This document shows positions 1-11,916 of a DNA stretch of 64,000 bases, one piece after another. The translations under genes and the position numbers were made by a program. The notes beneath the pieces are model-generated. The model saw only the letters and a program-made list of their open reading frames with translations, searched no databases and had not been told where the DNA came from. The stretch is taken from assembly GCF_000835495.1 (NCBI RefSeq), contig NW_015622543.1, positions 1,962,685-2,026,684 of the forward strand, read 5' to 3'. Every line of letters starts with the position of its first letter. Position 1 is the first letter of the stretch. The stretch is from Cladophialophora immunda (Eukaryota; Ascomycota; Eurotiomycetes; Chaetothyriales; Herpotrichiellaceae).

Positions 1-7
1 GCATCTC

Positions 8-15
8 TATATAAA
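8..15 (+). promoter_or_regulatory. Possible TATA box upstream of the DJ-1/PfpI gene
   Basis: The octamer TATATAAA lies about 118 bp before the chosen ATG at 134, a plausible distance for a fungal core promoter. This is a motif match only; the upstream region is cut off by the window edge. Confidence 0.3.
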
Positions 16-133
16 CTGACAAGAGCCCTGGAAGCCGTTCCAGGAAGTTGTGTAAGTTTCGTTCACCCCATTGAGTGCACTAACTTCAAGTTCCCCGTTC
101 CCCCGTTTCTGCCACTACCAACATCCTTCTACC

Positions 134-961
134 ATGGCTTCCCCGCCCATTCATTACCTCTTACCAATCTTTCCTGGATTCCAACTTCTCGACCTTGCTG
201 GTCCACTGGATATCTTGAACTTGCTGTCGACCCAACTTGATCCGGACACATGTCCACTTTCTTTGACTTTCATCGCTGAGACACTGGACCCGGTACCGGT
301 CAAGCCCATCCCCACGCAATCCGCCGACTGGACATTCGACCTTCCAAACGCGTTCCCGAAAACGAACGGCAGAGTCAACCTCAGCTTCAATGAGTACCTA
401 CAACCCGACACCACATATGCAGACTATCTGGAAGCCCTCAGCTCTGGCAAATCAGGAGCCCATGTCGACATCCTCTTTATTCCTGGCGGCGTTGGTACGA
501 GACTGAAGCGCGTTCAGCCAGATGGCAGCAAGACATCTAACATCCAGAGCCTACTCGACTTTGTGCCAAAAGTGGTCCCCTATGTAACCACCGCCATATT
601 GACAGTTTGTACCGGATCCGACGCACTTGCGCAGACTGGTCTGCTCAACGCACGCCGTGCGACTACCAACATGTCTCGGTGGGCAGAGGTAACAGCACGG
701 AGTCCCACCGTATCGTGGGTAAATTATGCTCGGTGGGTCCGGAGCCTCCCATCTGAAGCGCAAGGCGACAAGAGTGCCCCCATCGAGATTTGGACTTCGG
801 CCGGGATAAGTGCAGGGATGGATCTGACTTTGGCATTCGTCATGCAATACTATGGTGGCCAAGATGTGGCAAGAGGCCTGGCCAAGGCTTTGGAGTATGA
901 CTGGCGCGAGATCGCAGAGGGCGCGATAGATCCGTTGTATGAGAAATATTACGCGGTTTGA
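134..961 (+). CDS. DJ-1/PfpI family protein (isonitrile hydratase-like class I glutamine amidotransferase fold)
   Basis: Single exon, 275 aa. I start at the ATG at 134; the open frame reaches back to 71 but only through a TTG codon. The N-terminus has the family pattern FPGFQLLDLAGPLDIL (about residues 14-29). A nucleophile-elbow cysteine sits in TVCTGS (Cys159), followed by the GLL..RRATTN block that usually follows it. Known relatives are small cytosolic hydrolases or glyoxalase/chaperone-like proteins; fungal members are mostly uncharacterised, so the substrate is unknown. Bacterial isonitrile hydratases often have His after the ATT triplet, whereas Asn is seen here, as in many fungal paralogues as I recall them. 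No signal peptide is visible. No intron is needed. Confidence 0.85.
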   Translation: MASPPIHYLLPIFPGFQLLDLAGPLDILNLLSTQLDPDTCPLSLTFIAETLDPVPVKPIPTQSADWTFDLPNAFPKTNGRVNLSFNEYLQPDTTYADYLEALSSGKSGAHVDILFIPGGVGTRLKRVQPDGSKTSNIQSLLDFVPKVVPYVTTAILTVCTGSDALAQTGLLNARRATTNMSRWAEVTARSPTVSWVNYARWVRSLPSEAQGDKSAPIEIWTSAGISAGMDLTLAFVMQYYGGQDVARGLAKALEYDWREIAEGAIDPLYEKYYAV

Positions 962-1990
962 AACTGATTCTTCAATCAACCGCCTGGATGTGGCAACAAC
1001 AGCTTGTCAGCGACTGGTTATCTTGAACAAGTGAATGGACCGCCACTTATGGGATTCTGAGGGGTTGGCCATTCAGCAAAATCAGAGACGCCATTCAGCG
1101 TCAAAGGGGCTTTTGCACGGCTGTTTACTTTCCACTCGACAGACAAGAGGTAATTTTACCAGACCGAAACGATTGCAAACAAATCTGAAGACCTGTTATC
1201 TCCTCATGGACCAAGGCTGACACTATCCTCTATCGGGCGGGCCCAGCAAGGACATGACAGCCATGGTGAGTTTATCCGTCCCTTTTCGCTGGTTCAACCG
1301 AGAACCATCACATCTGCGAAGGCGGTTTCACAATTTCCAGAGGGGAATGCTCTGGGCAATGGACCAAACGCGCGCTACAGTGGCAGCCACCCGCTCCACC
1401 ACTGAACACACCCCCAAAGATATCACCCTCGAGGACTCTACTAATCACCCAAGAGCGAGGCGAAGCTAGTTTACTTGCTCTCATCACTGCTATGACCTAT
1501 GTACCCTTCCTCAGACTGGGACCGCCGCAGACGATCGTCGTTCTCTGGACGAAAACAAGACACCGAAAAGGGCATTGACGACTGTCCTAGTCCATGATTG
1601 TCTCAAGGCAGCCAGGAGGGAAGAAAACGTTAATTATATTGTCGACGTGGATTTCGTGAAAGGCTGCGATGTCATCTCCAGCTCGATTGCTTTCCAATCC
1701 ACCACCCGAATCCTCAATTCTCAGAAACGTCTTCGTTTCAACGTACATATACCTGTTCTCCAGTTTTGCACAAGCTGCTTCCCCTGTCGTGGCTATTTGA
1801 CGCCATTTCTCACGACTTGTCTTGGGACTACACACCGTTCCTGCTTCGATTCGCTGTGGAGAGCTCTTTCGCTCTGCCTTTATTGTACAGAGGTTGTTCT
1901 TCGAGATCCTACCAACCCTTGGTGCCACCATACCGATATTGTGCCATCTTTGTTGATTCTTCGTCTGATTCTATCTACAACTCATTGGAA
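962..1990. other. Intergenic region, no supported gene
   Basis: Only short open frames occur, with no recognisable protein similarity. The frame that becomes the next candidate gene is open from 1766 but has no ATG until 1991, so part of this stretch may be an unseen 5' exon or leader. Confidence 0.5.
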
Positions 1991-3065
1991 ATGTGTTATC
2001 TGTGCGGCACTCCCAAGTATAATCTTGCCCATTTGGGCATCACGGACCCGGAGCCTCCCTATACCATCAACATCTATGTTGACGAGGTCAAACAATTGCA
2101 TCGCCGCGGCGTAAATAGTGTAAACAAGGATCAATATCCCAAGGAGGGGTTCAGAGTATATGGAGGCAGCAGCAGCAGGTCAGCTCTCGCGATTCTTGGT
2201 GCCCCTGACACGAGACGAAAACGCCACGCCCATCCTATGGCTGGGTGCCCATCAGCAAGAAAGAGGCCCACCAACCTCACTCGACGACAAACCGATCACA
2301 AATTGTATCGCATCCGTAACAGGCGACAAGCTGCTCTGGACATCCCCAACGATACTAGAAAAGACACAGTCTTGGAAGAGGATGTATCAGAGAGGCGGGT
2401 GCCTCTCTTCCGTCACGACGGTGACTTGTACCACGTAACCTCCCGAAATAACGGTAACGACTTCGATAACGATGAAAACGACAGCAGCAGCGACAATGTC
2501 GATGACAACGGCGACCACGAAGCTAACGATAAAGGCGTTTCTAAAAAGACGATCGCAATGGCGAACTACGAGATCGACGATGAAGATGAGAGTATGTGGC
2601 AGCAGAGCCTGCGCTGGCCCGCCCCCCCTAGACCTACTGGTGGCCTTTACGATGGGAAAGACCACGGGATTGCAAATAAAGAGCGCGTGAAGGCTACATA
2701 TCTCCGTTCAGGAGTGCGTCAACCTCATCAGAGAGGACGACTTTACGAGGAGAGTCAGGCGATCATTCCCATTGCACCATTTTCTCGTGCGATTATAGCA
2801 AGACGATGAAAACGAAGACCACCGCGACGACGACGACGACGATGACGACGAAATTGTCCATTACCATACTAGTAACCTGGAACCTAGCGACTCGAGAGGA
2901 TTAACGGCAATGACCATCGCTTTTCGACCACAGGGGGAGATATACGGTATTATCGGCGAAGATCGCTCGGAATTACATGCTTGTGCTTTTCTCTGTTCCC
3001 TTAGAATTTCGGCGCGAGTACACCCAACGCAACAGAAGGGAATAATAGCTTCAATCGAGCGATAA
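1991..3065 (+). CDS. Doubtful hypothetical protein with an acidic Asp/Asn/Glu-rich region (2 exons)
   Basis: I do not recognise this protein. The plus frame is open from 1766 to a stop at 2809; its first ATG is at 1991 (MCYLCGTPKYNLAHLG, with a CxxC). Removing a candidate intron at 2714-2798 (GTGCGT donor, ATTATAG acceptor, phase 0) joins it to a further 88-codon open frame that begins QDDENEDH, has a run of nine Asp, and ends at TAA 3063-3065. The model is exons 1991-2713 and 2799-3065, 329 aa. The middle is rich in Asp, Asn and Ser; no membrane segment or catalytic motif is seen. The low-complexity acidic codons make chance openness likelier, so this may not be a gene, and upstream exons may be missing. 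Confidence 0.3.
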
Positions 3066-3570
3066 ACATGCAGCCTTCTCATGGTATCATCTCTACTGTC
3101 GACTTTGAAAGAAATCGGGATGGGCCAGCATCGGGCATGCAATAGGCTTAGCCTATGTCGGTGGCCGGGGGGGGGGGGGAGAGGGCGCCCTTCATTGGGA
3201 CACCCAGGTGCCTGTGGAGGTGCCTTGGGGCGCCTGCAAGCCCCTCCCAATGACGTCGGAAGAAATCAAGAGAAATGGGAAAAGGACCTTGTGGCATCGC
3301 GTGTTTACTTTCCCCGGTTGGCGCTGGTGGCGCCTGCTCGAAGGTCGTCAGAGCCCAAACCAAGGCAGTGACCCCGCAGTGACACAATGCAAGCAGCATC
3401 GAGCAATCAGCTGCTGGGTGTAGCAGAACATATGAAATAAATATCGGTGCCTGGTCTTGCACGCTCTTCTCACTTCCTCCCTGCTCTTCCACTTCCATAT
3501 TTGTTTGTCCCTCCTGAGACCCTAGCGACTTCACATCCGTCCTCGTCCCGGCGCAATTGAGATCTCCAAA

Positions 3571-3956
3571 ATGATCCAAACCCTCCTCTTACAGCTCTTC
3601 CTAGCTTGCCTCACCTTGGCAGCTCCCCTGCCCGACAACGGCGATGGTAGCTTACACGCCATGAACAAGGACATGATCGGCTATGGCACAGGCGGTGGCA
3701 TTGTCGGGCTAATTGTTTTGGTTCTTGATGTCTTGGTCTTCAGTAGGTCGCCTCGACTCAATATTGCTACAAGTGGATTGGCTAACCGCGAAACCCAACA
3801 ACAGTCGAGGTCTTGAAATCCAACCGACCACCTACTCACAAGCTCCTCTGGTGTCTGATTGTCTTCCTCTTCCCGATTCTGGGAATGCTCATCTACTTCC
3901 TCTTCTCCAACCGCGAAGCCCACAAGACTGGTGGCGCTTACGAGCCTTTGCCTTAA
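3571..3956 (+). CDS. Small membrane protein with PLDc_N-type segment (2 exons)
   Basis: Exons 3571-3742 and 3805-3956; the 62-bp intron (GTAGGT...CAACAG) is phase 1. Product 107 aa. Residues 1-18 form a signal-like hydrophobic start (MIQTLLLQLFLACLTLAA). A glycine-led hydrophobic segment follows (about 38-57), then IEVLKSNRPPTHKLLWCLIV and the second membrane span with PILGMLIYFLFSNR. The HKLLW...FPILG.L.YF pattern is that of the phospholipase D-nuclease N-terminal (PLDc_N) domain, a two-span segment otherwise found in cardiolipin synthases, here without any catalytic HKD domain. Without splicing the frame ends after 81 codons and loses the conserved half, which supports the intron. The biochemical role is unknown; an endomembrane or cell-surface location is inferred. 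Confidence 0.82.
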
Positions 3957-4424
3957 GAGCAGGTCTCAACGAGGCCACTCCTTCAGCTTGAGACACAACG
4001 GTCAACGGTAAACCGATGCTGCTCTATGAGGAGGATTGGGAAATTCTGATTGCAGGATCTCTGACTCAGGGAGGGTATCAGCAGAGGCTCGATGAGTTTC
4101 TGTGGTTTTGCGCGGCAGGGTAACGAGGTTGGACGATCATCGCAAAGAGTGTAGACAGAGGAGGGACGATCCTAGGGTTCCAAACCAGTGGGCTATGATA
4201 CATGAGACGAGGACCATGAAGCTATAATGATAATGAAGGCCACTCTTTGATCATTCTCTGTCGGAGGTCTAGCCTACACATCAGCTACAACTTCTACGTG
4301 TTAAGAGTCTCACGTCAATGCAGTTTTTAGTTGTATGCTGGGTGTTTTGTACTTTGCATGCAAACATTGGGCACTAGTGCTTTAAATGATAGGAATGAGC
4401 ATAATCCGATTCTCTTGGTCCCTT
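3957..4424. other. Convergent intergenic region, nothing recognised
   Basis: Lies between the 3' ends of the PLDc_N-type gene (plus) and the P450 gene (minus). It presumably holds both 3' untranslated regions. No open frame of interest or repeat was seen. Confidence 0.5.
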
Positions 4425-6443
4425 TCAAGTTGCACGAGCTGTGACGTGGAGATACATCTTCCGTTGAACGTGAATCTGGTGGCATTTGGTCTCCATGGTG
4501 TTGACCGGGTTGACAATACCAAAATCAAAGCGGCGGAAGAGCTGTGATAAGAGGAACGACAAACCCATCAGCCTCAAGATTCCCAGTGAAAACTCGCGGA
4601 TTGAAGAGACCAGGCAGAGCCAATCGCCCGCGGGAATACTTACCTCGACAAACACCTTGTTCAACTCCATCAGGGCGATCCCCTTGCCGAGACAGGTGAA
4701 CCTGCCCGCCGCGAACGACAGCTCCCAGACGCGCTCGTACGCCCTGGCCGTGTCCGGGTCGGCCTCGAGCCAGCGCTCGGGCCGGAAGACGGCGGCGTCG
4801 GCGCCAAACAGGTCCCTCCTGCGCATCATGGCGTGCTGGCTCAGCCCGACCTGCGTGCCGGGCGGGATGCGCACGCCGCCGACCACCACCTCCTCGTCGC
4901 GCGGCGACAGCTTGGTCTGCATCCCGTTCAGCGGCTGCCACAGCCGCAGCCCTTCCTTGATGCACGCCTGCAGGTACGGCAGGCTCTGGGTCGCCTCGGC
5001 GTGGGTGACCACGGGGAACGAGATTTGGCCGCCGCCGATGGCGCCGTCGATCTCGCCGCGCAGTTTCGCGTACACGGCCGGGTTGGTCAGGATGTACATG
5101 AACGTCATGCGGATGGTGGTGGCGGTTGAATCCTATTTCGCCCTCCCCCTCCGCCTCCCGCTCGAGGGGATGGGGTTTGTTGTTAGGATATCTGTGCATT
5201 TTTAAATTTCATAGAGGGGGGGGGGGGGGGGGGCAAGAATGGAGTTAAAGCTCGCTCGAAAGGGTAAGCCGGAGAAGCCGTACCGAGCCTGCGAGGATCT
5301 GCAGGAGAGACTCGGACTCTGCCTCCAGCTGGGTCAGGCCGTGTCTGATGAACGAGTTGAGCATGTCCCTCTCATTCTTGGCCTCCGAGTTCGGGTTGAA
5401 CCGATCCGCGACGATCTTCTGCGCGATGCCGATGATGGCCCCGAGCCCTGCCTTGTCCTCCGGCTTGGGCCCCGCGAGGGCTTGCATCAGCGAGCTCGAT
5501 AGGATCGAGTGGATGAGCGGCAGGTTCGTGCCCAGTTCCATGACCGGGAAAAACGCCGTGCTGGACTTGTTGTAGTCGTAGAGATCTTTGTTCTCGATCA
5601 GGAAGCCAAACGGATGGCCGAATGCTGGTTTTGTTCCGTCTCCAGTCAGTTCCTCGATCCCAAAACTTCGGGGAGATATCGATACTGAGGGATCTCACCG
5701 ATATGTGTGAGGCTGTCGAGGGTGAAGTACTGCGCAAACACGGCAAAGTCGATCGGGGCGCGTTTCTCGACCCCTTCTCGCTGGATCAGATTGACCAGGT
5801 CGAGGACCCGGTCGTCGATCTTGTCTTCGAGGTTGGGCACTTCCTTTCCCGTATACTGGGTGAAGAACGGTCAGCTCATGACTTTCTGCCGGCAGTGCCC
5901 AAAGATGTACTCCCGGCATCATCTTCGCCCTCAGCTCTGCGTGGCGTCTCTCGTCCTGCTCGGACAGGAGGTTGTTGATCCGCGGGTCAATCTTCATGCC
6001 TTTATACCAATGACCTCTCCTGAACGGGGAGCGGGGAGCTGTTATGACCCGAACGAACTCGGGATCGCTAGGAGCAGTCAGAAAGAATGATCCATACGAT
6101 GCTGGTGCCGAAGAAAGGCGTGGCGTACTCGGTCATTATCATGTTGGGGCCTATCCTCGCGGGAGATCCTGGTCTTGAGTTCAGCACCTGAGGGGAAGAC
6201 GAAGTGTCCCTTGTTTCACGCCGTACCGTACTTCTGTAAAACCTCTTCCATGGTGAGATATAGGTCTCCTTTCGAGGTGACGTTGAAGATCCATAGCTGA
6301 GAGAAGCAAGCAAGCCAGGGCCCAGGAATGTGGCGAAGCTTGCGATAGGAGACGACTGTGCTGCAAACGAACCAGGCGACAGCAACTACCCCAAGTAATG
6401 CCAGGCCCAGTTGGGTCTGTCGAGCTTCAAGAACGGACAACAT
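4425..6443 (-). CDS. Cytochrome P450 monooxygenase, pisatin demethylase/benzoate hydroxylase-like (7 exons)
   Basis: My model on the minus strand is exons 6443-6227, 6168-6129, 6067-5911, 5855-5699, 5624-5284, 5132-4644 and 4541-4425, giving 505 aa. All six introns have GT-AG ends and consistent phases. Each join restores a P450 pattern: KYG-SPARIGPN, MT-DDPEFVR, MMPG-YTGKEVPN, LTHI-AFGHPFGFL, LAGS-DSTATT, FVE-LFRRFDF. The N-terminus is a membrane anchor followed by RHIPGPW. The I-helix is AGSDST (302-307), ExxR is E364/R367, then FRPERW, and the haem loop is FAAGRFTCLG with Cys451. This is a class II, ER-anchored enzyme needing P450 reductase; the substrate cannot be told. The start is the ATG at 6443; the longer frame begins only with GTG. 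Exon 6 is markedly GC-rich and intron 5 holds an 18-base G run. Confidence 0.88.
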
Positions 6444-7446
6444 GATGGATGAAAGAGAAAGCTTGAGTGACACGGGCGCGTTGCTTCAAGCAACAGTCAG
6501 AATCACGAAGCTCCCATTGAGCAGCGTGCCATTTTCCTTCGGCTGAAACGCCTGTCTTTGTAACTCGCCTGAAGAGTGAGAGATCGTGCATGACAGAAGG
6601 ACAGAAGGACAGCGTGGGGATGGAGAACAAGCCGAAGCAGGACGGAGGGATCGAGAGACCTCAGTGGCCCCCTCGATAGCCATGGGTGATGAGCCATTGG
6701 CATCGACCGTGGTGTTCGCCTATCCAAACCCTTGTCGAGAAACGGAGGTACATACGAGAACAACACGACACCCCTGCGCAGGGCCAATTTCGAAGGAAAT
6801 CCCCCGCCTATCTGTGCGAGCACACAAGAGACAAGGGCGCAGCTGCATTATTCACGCATTAGGCCGATGCATCTCGAACAACCGTCGACACATGTCAAAT
6901 GGATGTTTGTCTAGGGCTTAAAGCTGTCCACGTTGACTAGGGCCATCGACTCCCCGACGGCAGTCCTGCTCGTGCTGCGAAGCCATGTTTTTCTAGCGGC
7001 GCCCTTCTTTGCCTCTTTTGGCCCTGCGATTCCTGTGCAAGCGGCCGTGCGTCACTCTGTTTGGGCCTGTATGCGAACCGGGCGAACAGCCAAGGACACG
7101 CGGGCGGTCGCGGCAGCTGGGTTCCGACGCGGGCTGTGAGGAACTAGAGAATGGGTAAAAGAGCTGGATCGCTCGTCCAATTGGCGATCCGACCGTTTGT
7201 TCGCACTCCTGCATATTCCTTGACAGGTGGTGTGTTGTTGGAGGCAGAGAAAACGAGCCATGGAGGGGGAATTTCCCTTGTGTCGTTCTCTCGCCCTTCG
7301 ATCGCCTTGTGTTCTGGCCATCCCTTCTCCGCTTCCCTTGAATGGCTGTTGAGGCGCTCTGCTGGTTCAGAATGTGAGGATCTGCTCCATTTCACCGGCA
7401 CCCCCTCCCAAGCTCGGTGGTGCACAAAGCTCTCCTTGCTCCCAAA
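6444..7446. other. Divergent intergenic region between P450 and methyltransferase genes
   Basis: About 1 kb with short open frames only, none with recognisable similarity. As the P450 (minus) and the LaeA-like gene (plus) are transcribed away from each other, this holds both promoters. Confidence 0.5.
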
Positions 7447-8589
7447 ATGTCAGTCTCTGGCAGTGACAGTGCCTTGGAGGCAATCAGTGATCACATGGTA
7501 GGCAATGACCTTGGAGAATTCCTTGCCAAGGTTCGTTCGCGATTGACCGGGCCAGGATGACGGCACCCATCCGGCGCTGGACGAGACAGACTCCGGCTAC
7601 TGGGACCAAGAATCTACGACGCAGTCGGTGACAGCAAGCATCTACGAGTATGAGAGGCTCTATAATCGAACCTACCACTCTTTCCACAGAGGCAAATACT
7701 TGATGCCGAATGACGAGCGGGAGCAGGACAGAATCGACATCACCTACCATGCCGCCCGTCTGTCGATGAGGGACAATTTGTTCTTTGCCCCCGTTCTCAA
7801 CCCACGGGGGATTCTCGACATAGGAACTGGAACGGGCACATGGGCGCTGGAGGCCGCTGAAACACATCCCGAGGCAAACGTCGTTGGCACTGATCTGAGT
7901 CCGATCCAGCCGAACTACGTGACAACCAATTTGACCTTCGAGATTGCAGACGCCGACGAAGAGTGGGCATTCCCCCACAGATTCGATCTGGTTCACAGCA
8001 GAATCATGAATGACTTCACCTTGAGGAGTTGGCCTCATTTCTTCGAGCAGGCGTTTCAATACCTCAATCCCGGAGGCTGGGTGGAATGCCAGGAATTTGA
8101 CTACAATCGTCGAAGCGACGACAACACTATCCCCGCAAACAGCCGGCTCAGCTTCTGGGAACGCGAATGGACGAGAGGGATGGAGATGATCGGTATGGGC
8201 GGATTCTGCAAACCCGAGCTCGTCATGGAGCAGATGCGGAACGCAGGCTTTGTCAATGTCACCTGCCGTAAGTTCAAAATCCCCATAGGTCCTTGGCCCA
8301 GGGATCCTCAACTCCGACAAGCTGGGATGTTCGGCCTCGTCAATATCCTCGACGGCATTCAGGGACTGAGTCTGAAGATATTTACGGAGCTTTTGGGGTA
8401 CTCGCTCGACGAACTCGAGAACCTATTGGCAGACTGCCGTCGAGAGGCGAGAGACCGCGCTGTCCACAGCTACTGGCCGTTGTAAGTGACCTGGAACTTT
8501 GTCCTTTGGCTGTTTCTCCTGTCCACTGACAATATCCTAGATTTGTTATACTTGGGCAGAAACCTGTCGAGGCAGAAGCTCCCGCGTAG
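7447..8589 (+). CDS. LaeA-like SAM-dependent methyltransferase (3 exons)
   Basis: Exons 7447-7497, 7556-8481 and 8541-8589 give 341 aa. The central open frame has no ATG before its conserved start and an in-frame stop at 7544. A 58-bp intron (GTAGGC...GGGCCAG) supplies the ATG exon and a typical N-terminus (DETDSGYWDQESTTQSV). At the 3' end a 59-bp intron (GTAAGT...CCTAG) replaces an immediate stop and adds the expected tail (FVILGQKPVEAEAPA). Motif I is ILDIGTGTGTW (about 103-113), then GTDLSPIQP, FDLVHSR and LNPGGWVE, the order seen in LaeA/Rossmann methyltransferases. LaeA itself is a nuclear regulator of secondary metabolism in the velvet complex. This is one of many paralogues, so a regulatory role should not be assumed. 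Confidence 0.87.
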
Positions 8590-9295
8590 GCCCACGTTCT
8601 GGACGCTCAACTGTTCGGTGCTGCAACAGTGGACATCAGGATGTGCAGAGGGCAAAGGCGGGGCAACTGCGAGGCCACCCAAAAGTTCGTCATTGTATCG
8701 CATTCAGGCCGGTTGTGGCTAGTAGGGTCTGGTCGATATTGGAATCGCTCAGAGGTGGCTGGCTGGAAAATAGGTGGCAACAGTGTGGTTTCAAAATCGA
8801 GCTGGAATGGATGTTCTGCTTCTGGAGACCGAATGGCGTTGTGTGAGGCCGGCTGTGTAACCCAACGAGAGCATTCAAGCATGGTAGACTCATCTTCTGT
8901 ACGGTGGTGGCTGCGGTGACATTGGTGACTGGCGGCAAGCATTGTCTTCATCTGGCACCTCACTGGTCAATGCTTAATTCATATTTGGTCTACCTGAACT
9001 TCTCGTCCTTTGCAGCTGGCAGCTCTCCCCCGGTGCCCTGCTAAAACAGACTCAAATGCAACTCTGCGTCATTGGTGGAGAATCCTTCAGAGGAACTCCC
9101 CCGTGTGCTTGACCGAAAACGATGGACGGGGGGAGGCAGCAAAGATGTCTTCGCTTTTGTTCGTCTCTCGCCAGGCCATGAGAAAGTTGACTTGCCTCCT
9201 ACCAGCCAGGACTTCTCGTGTCCAGAGTGAGCTCGATTTGGTCGCATTGATGTGAGTGGGCGCCTCGACGGACTTTGACGCCTCGCTTCTCCGCC
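8590..9295. other. Intergenic region, no supported gene
   Basis: About 700 bp with short overlapping open frames on both strands and no recognisable similarity. Expected contents are the 3' UTR of the methyltransferase and the promoter of the arylsulfotransferase-like gene. Confidence 0.5.
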
Positions 9296-11132
9296 ATGAC
9301 ATCTGCACTCCGGCTTGCTCTGACTGCGCTTGCGGCATTATGTACCTTGCCTGGCGCACAAGCCCAAGGTCAAGTATCAATAGCGACGAACGGAACGGGG
9401 CCATTGTCCCAATACAAATCTGTAAGACCTCCTGGTGTCTCACTCAGCTTCAACTAACGACAGAGGCAGAGACCCGACATTTACGCACCGTTCCTGAACA
9501 TCTCTCTATTCGACGAAGATGCGGTAACCCCTGGATATATTTTCCTGGGCCCATACCAGACATTTCAAGAGGCTATCTACATCTACGACAACAGAGGGGT
9601 CAGTGCTGCATTCCACAAATCCAAGAGGGAGAAAAACTGATTTGTGCCAGAACTTGGTGTATTCGGGATATGGCGCGACAGGCGGTGGCCCTAGCCACAA
9701 TTTCCACCTTTGCTCAATCAATGGGACAGACAACCTCTGCTACATCACCGGTGGTCAGAATGTCGGTTACGTTCGAGGCTACGCGGTAGTCCTGGACGAC
9801 ACTTTCACGGCCAAAACCTCGATCCATTCGCAAGCAGGGGTGGCCAATTTTGACGAGCATGAATTCAACGTCCTCCCCGACGGCTCCTCTCTTTTCACAC
9901 TCTACAACCCCGAGCACTATGACCTGTCAGCTTACAACATCACGTCAGGGCAGGGCTGGATCATGAACAACTTCTTCCAACGTATCGAGATTGGGACCAG
10001 TCGATTGCTCTTTGAATGGTCTGCCTTGGACCACGTCCTGCCCAACGAAACATTCGTGCTGCCAGACACGACCGAGGTTTCGGGAGATGGGTTTGGACCG
10101 ACGAGCCCCTGGGACTATTTCCATATCAACAGCGTCGATCAGAATGCAGACGGGGACTACTTGGTCTCTTCACGCCACACTTGTACCGTCTACAAGGTGT
10201 CCGGACAAGATGGCCACATCATTTGGCGACTAGGCGGTATAGCCTCCGACTTCAGCTTCCCCGCGGGCCTCAATTTCAGTTTTCAGCATGATGCGAGATT
10301 CCGCGAAGAGAACGAGACCACCACCATAATCTCGTTGTTCGACAATGCGTCGAACGGTTACAACCAGACCTCCCGCTACTCTTCCGGTCTGGTTTTGAAG
10401 CTCGATCATACCACGAACTCGGTCACGCTTCTCAAAAGGTTCATTGCGCCATATCAATTCCTCTCCCAATCGCAAGGTAATGTGCAGGTCCTTGGCAGTG
10501 ATCAAGATTGGTCGACTTCCAACGTTTTCATGGGATGGGGTAAGAATGCTTATATCTCCGAGTACGCGCCTGACGGGCGCATGGTCCAGCAAGGACACTT
10601 CGCGACAGAAGGGTCAATGCACTATCGCGCTTTCAAGTACAACTTTACCTCCAATCCCACCGATGCGCCAGCTCTGTACACATATGCACACAATACCAGT
10701 GCGCCGACATCGTACTGGATGAGCTGGAATGGCGCCACGAAGGTCGCGCAGTGGCGCATTTACTCGAGTACCTCGCGCAACGGGCCTTGGAATGTTGTCG
10801 GCACTGTCCATAAAAGTGGATTTGAAACCATGTTCACTGCGCCCAAATACCATCCTTGGAGTTTGGTCGAAAGCCTTGATGTGAACGGCAACCCATTAAG
10901 GAACAGCACGAGGCCGATCAAGACATTCGTCCCCAGCGCACAACTCGCAGCAAAGTGCAATGGCTCAGGATGCCCAACGGCTAGCACTTATAGTAATGGA
11001 TCGCGCAGCTCAAGCCCGTCGGGCTCTTCGCCGACCAGTTCCAGCGCGGGTGCCTCGACACAAAAACGAAGTGGTGTGGATGGCAAGCTGGGCTTTGCCG
11101 CCATGTTTGGCTTCGGGGCATTGATGGTGTAG
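9296..11132 (+). CDS. Secreted arylsulfotransferase-like protein (ASST family) with possible GPI anchor (3 exons)
   Basis: Exons 9296-9421, 9470-9598 and 9651-11132, about 578 aa. Introns are 48 bp (GTAAGA...GGCAG) and 52 bp (GTCAGT...GCCAG). The first intron has a second AG six bases earlier (9463), so two products differing by two residues are possible. A signal peptide is clear (MTSALRLALTALAALCTLPGAQAQ). The body has the fungal Arylsulfotran_2 pattern: SRPDIYAP, PGYIFLGPYQ, WSALDHV, HINSVDQNADGDYLVSSRH, IWRLGG and FSFQHDARF. Many N-glycosylation sequons occur. The C-terminus is Ser-rich and ends in a short hydrophobic tail (GFAAMFGFGALMV), as in GPI-anchored proteins. Bacterial ASSTs transfer sulfate between phenols; whether fungal members do so is not established. 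Confidence 0.85.
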
Positions 11133-11916
11133 ACCTTCTTCCGTATCGAGTATTCATAGAACCGATCGCTACTCGGTAGAGCTCCTAGATCAAAGTATCT
11201 GTATCCAACCAACTTGGATGAAAACTATCACGCAAACAAAATGCCACATGATGAGGCGCGATACGGGCTTTTCCCTTTTGACGCAAATTCGCACAATAGA
11301 CCCATTTCAGTATCTTGAGCGATACGAGCCCAAGGGCTGGTAGAAACAGACTGGTGACCAGGCCCTGTCGGATTGGATGCGATCCTCGCGCGTCGCCGAG
11401 ATGTGGGACGCTTGCGACCTGGTTTCGGCCGTTAAAGTGGTGGCGCGGGCCCGAGGGCGACGATTTGGCCACTGCACACACCACTTGGTCTCGGGCGGTA
11501 CCTTGTGAGCTGCCGCAGCTGGGAAGGGTGACATACACAACATGCATGGGCCCGAACTTTGTATTCCCAGGGCTAGGAACTAACAATTTTCGCTTCGTCA
11601 TGAGGCTGTCGGGCCCAATGGCCTGTAGTATGCACCACGTTGCTTTTCATCTCTGGTGTCATGCATTGAGCAGTGAAACAACAGTAAGTCTCAACTATAA
11701 GATGTAGGAGAGGCCAGGCAGCAGTGACAAACCTTTCCGGCACAACACCGTCTACGCGACTGGTAAGAGCAGGAAGAATACCTGGGCTCGTTCAGACGGA
11801 ACACATCAAGCTTCTTTACATCGATATCATTCCATTAGCATTTTGGTTAAGCGCCCATACCGACGCAGAACAACACCATCTGTCATATCAAGCCCGGTCA
11901 AGGAATCTGCACACCG
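11133..11916. other. Intergenic region, no supported gene
   Basis: About 780 bp. Two open frames above 120 codons on opposite strands overlap here (11,185-11,601 and 11,315-11,707). Neither resembles a known protein and both look like chance frames. Confidence 0.45.

Noticed and set aside
3148..3579. Overlapping open frames on both strands around the G run
   Set aside because: They depend on low-complexity sequence, show no known motifs, and fall in the promoter of the PLDc_N-type gene.
7484..8320. 278-codon minus-strand open frame
   Set aside because: Lies opposite the LaeA-like methyltransferase and has no recognisable similarity.
4425..8589. Secondary-metabolite gene cluster (P450 plus LaeA-like methyltransferase plus nearby oxidases)
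   Set aside because: No polyketide synthase, NRPS, terpene cyclase or other backbone gene is present, and the neighbours are mixed with housekeeping genes such as complex I.
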